From assembly GCA_018060635.1 (NCBI GenBank), contig JAGOVR010000105.1, positions 1 to 5,173 on the forward strand: DNA of 5,173 nucleotides, read 5' to 3'. Positions 1 through 5,173 of this stretch are shown one piece after another (within the stretch, counting starts at the first letter, position 1; each line of letters starts with the position of its first letter). Source of the stretch: Bacteriovoracaceae bacterium (GTDB lineage: Bacteria > Bdellovibrionota > Bacteriovoracia > Bacteriovoracales > Bacteriovoracaceae). Under the pieces are notes generated by a model. That model ran no database searches and was not told the DNA's origin. It was given only the letters and a program-made list of their open reading frames with translations. The position numbers were made by a program, and so were the translations under genes.

Positions 1-1
1 T

Positions 2-556
2 TTAGGTGCAGGGTTAGAAGGTATCTTATCTCTGAAAGATGATAGTTTTAGTGATAACCCTCTTTCTAAACCTAGAATAGGCGAAGGAGCTACGAATCTT
101 TTTAATAGTGTTAATCGTTCTTATGTTGCGCCTTATCTTACTTCTTCGTTTTTATTAAACAACAAATGGCGTCTGGATGGAAAAATCACCTATCACACTA
201 TGGGTAATTCCACAGATGAAGGCTTAGGAGTCCGACTAGGTTTTACTTACACCTTTAATAAAAAACAAAGTGAAGAGAAAAAAACTATTGGAAAGTTTAA
301 AGAATATTCTATCGAAGGAAAAGTTCTCAATATTTCAGAGCAAGGCTTATTTGCTCGTATTAATGTAGGATTAAGAGATGAGGTGGTACAAGGAATGCGA
401 GTCGATTTTTTTGAGTTTGATTATGCGGGTGGAAATAAACTCATTGCTTCAGGTAAAGTGGTACGACTCAAGGGGCAAACAGCCGACGTACAAATAGAGA
501 AAAATTTTGCTAATCGCAAAGTAAAAATTGGCCACATGGCACGTATTCTGCAATAG
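2..556 (+). CDS. 3' end of a probable outer-membrane beta-barrel protein with a C-terminal FlgT-like domain (partial)
   Basis: The frame is open from the left edge of the window, so this is the last 184 residues of a longer protein; the ATG at 200 is internal. Two parts are visible. Residues about 1-86 contain alternating polar/hydrophobic strands separated by turns (YVAPYLTSSFLL, KWRLDGKITYHT, GLGVRLGFTYTF), the pattern of transmembrane strands of an outer-membrane barrel, the last ending on an aromatic residue. A short charged linker (about 87-100) leads to a compact beta-rich domain at about 103-184, with the pattern G-K-V-L-N-I, A-R-I-N-V-G, V-V-Q-G-M, G-K-V-V-R-L and K-I-G-H-M-A. That pattern resembles the C-terminal domain of the flagellar assembly protein FlgT and related small beta-barrels; this is my reading of the pattern, not a search result. 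Location is probably the outer membrane with the last domain soluble. Function is unknown. It ends 35 nt before pyrH with no terminator, so read-through is likely. Confidence 0.72.
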   Translation, partial: LGAGLEGILSLKDDSFSDNPLSKPRIGEGATNLFNSVNRSYVAPYLTSSFLLNNKWRLDGKITYHTMGNSTDEGLGVRLGFTYTFNKKQSEEKKTIGKFKEYSIEGKVLNISEQGLFARINVGLRDEVVQGMRVDFFEFDYAGGNKLIASGKVVRLKGQTADVQIEKNFANRKVKIGHMARILQ

Positions 557-581
557 TATTCTTATTCTTCACATTTTCCAT

Positions 582-586
582 GGGAG
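582..586 (+). promoter_or_regulatory. Ribosome binding site that decides the pyrH start
   Basis: GGGAG lies 5 nt before the ATG at 592. The earlier in-frame ATG at 580 overlaps this site and is preceded only by pyrimidine-rich sequence with no Shine-Dalgarno match, so 592 is the better start. Confidence 0.7.
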
Positions 587-591
587 TTTTC

Positions 592-1329
592 ATGCCTCGT
601 TATAAGAGAGTTCTCATTAAGTTAAGTGGTGCGGCTGTGGCAGGTAAAGATCATTTTGGTTTTGATGCTCAGGCCGTCAATGGCATTGTAAGACAAGTTT
701 TAGATGCTAGAAATTTAGGCATGGAAGTTTGCGTGGTAATTGGTGGGGGAAATATTTTTAGAGGAACTTTTTCTACCGAGTGGGGAATTGAAAGAGCTGA
801 GGCTGATCATATTGGAATGCTAGGAACAGTCATCAATAGTCTGATGCTAAGGGCCGCTCTTAAAGCACACAGTGAGCATGAAGTACGAGTCATGACAGCT
901 ATTCCTATGGATGCTATTGCGGAACGCTATATTCGTTTACGTGCTGATCAACATCTTAAGAAAGGTTATATCGTGATTTTTGCCGCAGGCATTGGTCAGC
1001 CCTATGTCACCACGGATTATCCAGCGGTACAGAGAGCTTTAGAGGTCGGTTGTGACGCTATCTTGGTGGCCAAAGATGGTGTGGATGGTGTGTTTAGCGC
1101 AGATCCTAAAAAAGATCCGAGTGCTAAAAGATATATTAGTGTGAGTTATCAAGACTTTTTAACCAAAGGTCTTAATGTCATGGATCAGTCGGCACTTATA
1201 TTGGCGCGTGATCATAAAATCCCACTGCATATTTTTAATATCAATACAGCAGGATCGGTGGCAGAAATTTGTCGCGGCAAAAATTGTGGGACTATTATCG
1301 CACCTGACGTCGCTACTGTAACGGAATAG
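592..1329 (+). CDS. pyrH: UMP kinase (uridylate kinase)
   Basis: Phosphorylates UMP to UDP with ATP in the cytoplasm, an essential step of pyrimidine nucleotide synthesis. At 245 residues it matches the bacterial family (E. coli 241) and belongs to the amino-acid-kinase fold, not the NMP-kinase fold. Visible motifs: the N-terminal phosphate-binding stretch KLSG (10-13), the glycine-rich GGGNIFRG (51-58) with its arginine, ADHIGMLGT (71-79) with the UMP-binding aspartate, the AAGIGQPYVTTD segment (131-142), the nucleotide-binding AKDGVDGVFSADP (160-172), and LNVMDQSALILARDHKIP (194-211). The start at 592 gives the family-like N-terminus MPRYKRVLIKLSG and has GGGAG 5 nt upstream; starting at 580 would add only four residues. 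Two details differ from the usual sequence: Ala14 replaces the glutamate of the common KLSGE motif, and TTDYPAV replaces the usual TTD-x-A-A. All main binding motifs are otherwise present, so I expect an active enzyme. It sits 4 nt upstream of valS, implying co-transcription. Confidence 0.96.
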   Translation: MPRYKRVLIKLSGAAVAGKDHFGFDAQAVNGIVRQVLDARNLGMEVCVVIGGGNIFRGTFSTEWGIERAEADHIGMLGTVINSLMLRAALKAHSEHEVRVMTAIPMDAIAERYIRLRADQHLKKGYIVIFAAGIGQPYVTTDYPAVQRALEVGCDAILVAKDGVDGVFSADPKKDPSAKRYISVSYQDFLTKGLNVMDQSALILARDHKIPLHIFNINTAGSVAEICRGKNCGTIIAPDVATVTE

Positions 1330-1333
1330 CGTT

Positions 1334-3871
1334 ATGAGTATTCCAGAAAAATACAATCCTAAAGAATTAGAAGCAAAGTGGATGAAACATTGGCGTGAGC
1401 AAAATACTTATGCTTGGGATAAAAGTAAAAGTCGTACTGAAAGTTTTATTGTAGATACTCCGCCACCTACAGTCTCAGGCTCCCTGCATTTGGGGCATAT
1501 CTTCAGTTACACTCATACCGATCTCTTAGTGCGCTATCAGCGTATGCTAGGAAAAAATATTTTTTATCCCATGGGTTGGGATGACAATGGACTGCCTACA
1601 GAGAGACGCGTGCAAAATATTTTTGGTGTGCAGTGTGACCTGCAAAAAAATTATGAGAAAAATTTTCAAGGCAATCGTGACAAAAAGAAAGATGATCCGA
1701 CTGATCTTATTTCTCGTGAAAATTTCATAGAGCTGTGTGCTCAAGTGACCGGCGAAGATGAAAAAGTTTTTGAACATCTTTTTGAGCGTGTAGGCCTTTC
1801 GGTAGATTTTAGTTTGCAATATGCCACTATTGATGAACACTCCCGTAAAATTTCTCAAGCGTCTTTTTTAGATTTAGTGAAAAAAGGGGAAGCTTACAGT
1901 GTGGAAGCTCCCGTAGCGTGGGATATTGATTTTTCCACAGCGGTGGCGCAAGCGGAAGTGGAAGATAGAGAAGTATCAGGCAATTACTATGATTTAAAAT
2001 TCAGTGTAGAAGGAGGAGAAGAGTTTATTATTTCCACGACTCGTCCTGAGCTTCTTCCTGCCTGTATTGCCATCGTTGCGCATCCAGATGATGAGCGTTT
2101 TAAAAAATATTTTGGAAAATTTGCAGTGACGCCCCTTTTTTCAGCTCGTGTTCCTATTCTACCTGCGGAACATGCAGACCCTGAAAAAGGTACAGGAATT
2201 CTTATGGTGTGTACCTTTGGGGATTCTCATGATGTGGCGTGGTGGAAAACTTCTAAACTTCCCGCTCGTCCTATTATGAATAAAAAAGGCTTTCTGCTTC
2301 CTCTCACCTTTGGAGAAGGCGCTTTTACAAGTTTAAACCCACAAGCTGCCAATGGTTTTTATAAACAAATAGAAGGCACGTTTCTTAAGAAGGCACAAAA
2401 AATTATTGTAGATCTCTTAAAACAAAATAATTTTTTGCAAGGGGAACCCAAGCCCACTCAGCGCAGTGTGAAGTTTTATGAAAAAGGGGATAAGCCCTTA
2501 GAGTATTTAACCAGCCGTCAGTGGTTTGTAAGAATCATGAAACATAAAGAGGCCTTATTAGAACAAGGTAAAAAAATTACGTGGCATCCAGAACACATGC
2601 GGACTCGTTATGAACACTGGGTGCAAGGACTCAATCAAGATTGGTGTATTTCACGTCAGCGTTATTTTGGTGTGCCTTTTCCTGTTTGGTATAAAGTGGG
2701 GGCAAATGGTGCCATCAATTATGATGAACCTTTATACGCAGATATCAATTCGTTACCTGTAGATCCTACTCGTCACGCACCTTGCGGCTATAGTGAAGAA
2801 CAAAGAGGCAAGCCAAATGGGTTTGTGCCTGATTTAGATGTGATGGATACGTGGGCGACATCATCACTTACACCGCAAATTAGTTCTCATTGGAATCTCA
2901 ACAGTGATCGTCACGCGAAAACTTTTCCAGCGGATTTACGTCCGCAGTCTCACGAAATTATTAGGACGTGGGCCTTTTATACTATTTTAAAATCCTATCT
3001 ACATACAGGGGACATTCCTTGGAAACATATTGCTATTAGCGGTTGGATTCTAGATCCTGACCGTAAAAAAATGAGTAAGTCCAAGGGTAATGTGGTGACT
3101 CCAGAAAATTACCTCGATCAGTACGGGGCCGATGCTGTTCGCTATTGGGCGGCAAGGGCTCGTTTGGGCACGGACACTGCTTTTGACGAAAAAGTTTTTC
3201 AAATGGGGTGGAAACTTTCTAATAAACTTTTTAATGCTTCTAAATTTGTTTTAGGTATTACGGGAAGTGATAGAAGTGTGGGGATTCCTACGGTAGATTT
3301 GGATAAGTCATGGCTAGCTGTTTTAAATCAGGCCTTGCAAGAGGCCACTAAATCTTTTGAAGCTTTTGATTATGCGGGCGCTCTTCAAAATATGGAAAGT
3401 GTTTTCTGGGATTTTTGTGACAACTATGTGGAGCTTATTAAAGGGCGTGCTTATCAAGGAAATGATGTTGAAAAAAAATCAGCTATTGTAACTCTTAATT
3501 TAAGCTTGAATATTTTTCTTAAAAGCTTTGCACCTTTCTTTCCGTATTTGACGGAAGAAATTTATTCTTGGCTGGGAAATACACATTCTATTCACAAAGA
3601 AAAATGGCCTACTCTGCAAAGTGAAGGAAATTCTTCTTCTTATGAACTTGCCTGTACCTTTATTGGTTTAGTCAGAGAGGCTCGCACGAAAGCACAGAAG
3701 GGGCAGAAGGTTGCTATCCAAGAAATAGAGATGGAAGCAACTGCAGAGTTTCAATTAGCCTTTCAAAAACTATCCAGTGATTTAATGGCCTGTGGGAATA
3801 TCACAAATGCTGTTAAGTGGATTACAGGAACAGACGCTGTAAAAGTTTTGAGTGTGCAGTTTTCTGATTAA
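1334..3871 (+). CDS. valS: Valyl-tRNA synthetase, compact archaeal/rickettsial type
   Basis: Class Ia synthetase that joins valine to tRNA-Val in the cytoplasm and edits mischarged threonine. The 845 residues read in order: N-terminal PEKYNPKELEAKW; PPPTVSGSLHLGH with the HIGH-type signature HLGH (52-55); FYPMGWDDNGLPTERRVQN (77-95), typical of this ValRS class; an inserted CP1 editing domain at about 190-380 with TTRPELLP (235-242), GTG (286-288) and TFGDSHD (294-300), whose Asp300 is the likely editing aspartate; DWCISRQRYFGVPFPVWY (436-453); DLDVMDTWATSS (500-511); the KMSKS loop (579-583) followed by KGNVVTP; then a helical anticodon-binding region (about 640-760) and a small C-terminal domain. 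It lacks the C-terminal coiled-coil arm of E. coli ValRS (951 residues). There is no paired-cysteine zinc knuckle between 453 and 500. From memory, the closest resemblance is to Rickettsia ValRS and similar actinobacterial proteins. A GGA at 1323-1325, inside the end of pyrH, is a modest Shine-Dalgarno 8 nt before the ATG, suggesting translational coupling. Confidence 0.96.
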   Translation: MSIPEKYNPKELEAKWMKHWREQNTYAWDKSKSRTESFIVDTPPPTVSGSLHLGHIFSYTHTDLLVRYQRMLGKNIFYPMGWDDNGLPTERRVQNIFGVQCDLQKNYEKNFQGNRDKKKDDPTDLISRENFIELCAQVTGEDEKVFEHLFERVGLSVDFSLQYATIDEHSRKISQASFLDLVKKGEAYSVEAPVAWDIDFSTAVAQAEVEDREVSGNYYDLKFSVEGGEEFIISTTRPELLPACIAIVAHPDDERFKKYFGKFAVTPLFSARVPILPAEHADPEKGTGILMVCTFGDSHDVAWWKTSKLPARPIMNKKGFLLPLTFGEGAFTSLNPQAANGFYKQIEGTFLKKAQKIIVDLLKQNNFLQGEPKPTQRSVKFYEKGDKPLEYLTSRQWFVRIMKHKEALLEQGKKITWHPEHMRTRYEHWVQGLNQDWCISRQRYFGVPFPVWYKVGANGAINYDEPLYADINSLPVDPTRHAPCGYSEEQRGKPNGFVPDLDVMDTWATSSLTPQISSHWNLNSDRHAKTFPADLRPQSHEIIRTWAFYTILKSYLHTGDIPWKHIAISGWILDPDRKKMSKSKGNVVTPENYLDQYGADAVRYWAARARLGTDTAFDEKVFQMGWKLSNKLFNASKFVLGITGSDRSVGIPTVDLDKSWLAVLNQALQEATKSFEAFDYAGALQNMESVFWDFCDNYVELIKGRAYQGNDVEKKSAIVTLNLSLNIFLKSFAPFFPYLTEEIYSWLGNTHSIHKEKWPTLQSEGNSSSYELACTFIGLVREARTKAQKGQKVAIQEIEMEATAEFQLAFQKLSSDLMACGNITNAVKWITGTDAVKVLSVQFSD

Positions 3872-3881
3872 AAATAGAAAA

Positions 3882-4775
3882 TTAATTTAAACTAGCATCG
3901 AGTGCAAATTCTAAACAAATAGACTTAATTACGGCGCTGCCTAAGTATGCTTTATTCACAGCGGGATCATGTTTTTTAGTTTCATATATTGAAAGTATTT
4001 GTTTCAATCGTTGAAAATTAATGAGAAAAAATTGCGTTTCCTTTTTACTACGGTCTTTTAGGAAGAGTTCCATTTTGTTAGATACAACACTTACAGTGAC
4101 CTTGCGGGAGGCCAATAAAGAATTAATTTCTTCAAGTGCTTGACTTACAATGTTGCTATTAGAATCTTCGCAGAGTTTTAAAAAAACATCTAAAGCACTA
4201 TTGGCATCCTTCATTTTTAAATAAGCTCTTGTTAGTTTGAATTGATCTTTTACCTCTTGATAAGGTGTTCTCAAATTATTACTAGCATTCAATGTATTCG
4301 CCAGATTAAAGTAGGAAAGAGCGGTATTGAAAGATTCAAAATCTACTTCTAGTCTCGCTAAATAAAGATAAAGAAGGTACTGAGAATCAACAGATGTTTG
4401 GGAATCCATATTTCTTTTTGCTTCTTCTAGATATTCTTGTGTTAGAAGGGGCAATATATTCGCATCAAATGAATTGTAAGGGTCTTCAAATTCATAAGAT
4501 AAAATACCGAAGAGTAAATTTTTATAAAAAACATTCGATGAAAATTTTTTTTCAATTAAATCTTTTATTTGATAAAAATAAGAATCGATGTATTCACCTT
4601 GGCTGTAGTCATTTAGTTCCTCATATTCCTTTAAATCAGATATAAGTTTCATTAAGAAAGGGAGAGATTCAGGGTTTTGTTTCCATTTTTTAAATGATGG
4701 AGTTTCTCCAGCATAGGTGAAAAACATCTGAAATATGAAAAGAAAAAAGAATAGTATTTTAAAAAAACGCAACAT
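3882..4775 (-). CDS. Secreted helical protein of unknown family with TPR-like stretches
   Basis: I do not recognise this 297-residue protein. It begins with a clear signal peptide: basic MLRFFK, a very hydrophobic core rich in Phe and Leu (7-19), and TYA with likely cleavage after Ala22. There is no lipobox cysteine, so it should be a soluble periplasmic or exported protein. The mature part is almost entirely predicted helix, rich in Lys, Glu, Asn, Leu and Tyr. Residues about 133-165 (YLLYLYLARLE, then ALSYFNLANTLNA) and 176-205 (FKLTRAYLKMKD, ANSALDVFLKLCED) look like helix pairs of degenerate tetratricopeptide repeats, suggesting a protein-binding scaffold; this is inference. The start at 4775 is fixed by the signal peptide, since the next Met (17) would destroy it. 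No convincing Shine-Dalgarno precedes it; the bases before the ATG are TTTGTTAAG. It is visibly more AT-rich than pyrH and valS. It converges on valS with 10 nt between stops and follows the partial membrane-tail gene on the same strand. Confidence 0.82.
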   Translation of the reverse strand: MLRFFKILFFFLFIFQMFFTYAGETPSFKKWKQNPESLPFLMKLISDLKEYEELNDYSQGEYIDSYFYQIKDLIEKKFSSNVFYKNLLFGILSYEFEDPYNSFDANILPLLTQEYLEEAKRNMDSQTSVDSQYLLYLYLARLEVDFESFNTALSYFNLANTLNASNNLRTPYQEVKDQFKLTRAYLKMKDANSALDVFLKLCEDSNSNIVSQALEEINSLLASRKVTVSVVSNKMELFLKDRSKKETQFFLINFQRLKQILSIYETKKHDPAVNKAYLGSAVIKSICLEFALDASLN

Positions 4776-4779
4776 CTTA

Positions 4780-4812
4780 ACAAAGTAGATGCTCTATTTG
4801 AGATCACTTTGT
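4780..4812 (-). promoter_or_regulatory. Leader hairpin next to the start codon of the secreted-protein gene
   Basis: Read on the minus strand, ACAAAGT (4812-4806) pairs with ACTTTGT (4786-4780). Inside it GAT pairs with ATC and CTC with GAG, closing an AAATA loop. That makes about 13 base pairs with two single-base bulges (one C, one T). The stem ends 4 nt before the ATG at 4775, so it would occupy the ribosome-binding region. Its left arm overlaps the inverted repeat at 4802-4821, so the two structures cannot form together. No T-tract follows, so it is not a Rho-independent terminator. A regulatory role is inferred from position and pairing only. Confidence 0.42.
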
Positions 4813-4821
4813 AAAGTGATC
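4802..4821. repeat. Perfect 20-bp inverted repeat upstream of the secreted-protein gene
   Basis: GATCACTTT (4802-4810) and AAAGTGATC (4813-4821) are exact reverse complements separated by the two bases GT. The element lies 26 nt upstream of the start codon at 4775, in the gap between the two minus-strand genes. It ends in GATC on both sides. Neither strand has a T-run after it, so it is not a standard terminator. It could be a dimeric repressor operator or an RNA hairpin of about 8 bp with a four-base loop. I could not match it to a known operator consensus. Confidence 0.75.
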
Positions 4822-4887
4822 GGTTATTAGGTATGAAAAAAATTCACATATTTTTTATAAAGAAATTACCAATGGAATAATTCAATG

Positions 4888-5172
4888 TTATTTCTTCTTA
4901 CGTTTCCTATAAAGAATATACCCACCAATTCCTACGAGGACTAAACCGTAGAAGATAAATTCACTAGATTTACCACCACTGGATCGTTTTTGTTTTTCTA
5001 CACCAATATTAGAAAGTTCATCATCAGGAATGTAGGTGCTATCTCCAATCAGATTTTCATCACTATTTTTAAGTTGAGTTTGCGCCATTTGACCTTTGGC
5101 CTGACGGAAAACTCTAAGGGTTGAAACGACTTGATCAAAAACTGGTTGATAAGCTTCATAAAAATCTTTACC
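4888..5172 (-). CDS. 3' end of a membrane-anchored protein with one C-terminal transmembrane helix and a basic tail (partial)
   Basis: The frame is open from the right edge to the TAA at 4888-4890, giving 94 visible C-terminal residues; the gene continues beyond the window. The first 28 residues (GKDFYEAYQPVFDQ, then VVSTLRVFRQ) look like the amphipathic end of a folded domain. Residues about 29-65 are a polar, acidic, probably disordered linker (NSDENLIGDSTYIPDDELSN). Then come SSGGKSSE, one hydrophobic helix FIFYGLVLVGIGGYILY (72-88), and a terminal basic cluster RKRKKK (89-94). This predicts a single-pass or tail-anchored protein with the basic end in the cytoplasm. A start at the ATG at 5088, preceded by AAAGG at short spacing, would give a 66-residue protein and cannot be excluded, but the coding-like sequence upstream favours a longer gene. 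The family of the missing part is unknown; the end of a PsbP/DcrB-like domain is one weak guess. The secreted-protein gene follows 112 nt downstream on the same strand. Confidence 0.68.
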   Translation of the reverse strand, partial: GKDFYEAYQPVFDQVVSTLRVFRQAKGQMAQTQLKNSDENLIGDSTYIPDDELSNIGVEKQKRSSGGKSSEFIFYGLVLVGIGGYILYRKRKKK

Positions 5173-5173
5173 C

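Noticed and set aside
580..591. ATG at 580 as the pyrH start
   Set aside because: It has no upstream Shine-Dalgarno and overlaps the GGGAG that serves the ATG at 592. The 592 start matches the family N-terminus better.
1159..1356. 65-codon minus-strand reading frame overlapping the end of pyrH and start of valS
   Set aside because: It lies antisense to two confident genes, and its translation resembles no known domain.
1547..1858. 103-codon minus-strand reading frame inside valS
   Set aside because: It is entirely antisense to conserved ValRS sequence and is a shadow of that frame.
3830..3840. ACAG-ACG-CTGT short hairpin near the end of valS
   Set aside because: It is only four base pairs, lies inside coding sequence and is not followed by a T-run.
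3860..3881. TTTTCT / AGAAAA inverted repeat as a bidirectional terminator
   Set aside because: Six AT-rich pairs around a 10-nt loop would be too weak, and neither side has a proper GC stem.
4394..4645. 83-codon plus-strand reading frame
   Set aside because: It is antisense to the secreted-protein gene, which has a signal peptide and consistent helical pattern in its own frame.
4845..4872. Minus-strand promoter candidate: TTGGTA, 16-nt spacer, TATGTG
   Set aside because: The -10 match is poor, and in such AT-rich sequence similar pairs occur by chance. Other combinations nearby had wrong spacing.

Overview
This window most likely comes from a Gram-negative bacterium of moderately low GC content. 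The leftmost gene encodes several beta-strands typical of an outer-membrane barrel, and a second protein starts with a classical signal peptide. The valyl-tRNA synthetase is the compact form found in Rickettsiales, archaea and some actinobacteria, not the longer form with a C-terminal coiled coil found in E. coli. I cannot name the organism. A predatory or host-associated proteobacterial relative (Bdellovibrionota-like or Rickettsiales-like) would fit, but that is inference from one gene type and base composition.

The plus strand (bases 2-3871) holds three closely spaced genes in one direction. They are the 3' end of a gene for a barrel-like protein with an extra C-terminal domain, then pyrH (UMP kinase), then valS (valyl-tRNA synthetase). 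The gaps are 35 nt and 4 nt with no terminator between them, so all three may be co-transcribed. PyrH supplies UDP for pyrimidine nucleotides and ValRS charges tRNA-Val. They share only a general housekeeping theme, and pyrH-valS is not the usual tsf-pyrH-frr arrangement.

The minus strand (bases 3882-5172) holds two genes that converge on valS, with only 10 nt between the facing stop codons. One encodes a secreted, all-helical protein of unknown family with TPR-like stretches. Upstream of it is the 3' end of a gene whose product ends in one transmembrane helix followed by six basic residues. That reading frame stays open to the window edge, so the gene is truncated by the window and does not necessarily start at the first visible ATG.

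The 112-nt gap between the two minus-strand genes is the most structured non-coding DNA here. It contains a perfect 20-bp inverted repeat. One arm of it can instead pair with sequence right next to the start codon of the secreted-protein gene, giving two mutually exclusive hairpins. This resembles a leader switch, although no Rho-independent terminator is attached. I saw no tRNA, rRNA, CRISPR array, insertion sequence or obvious defence system.
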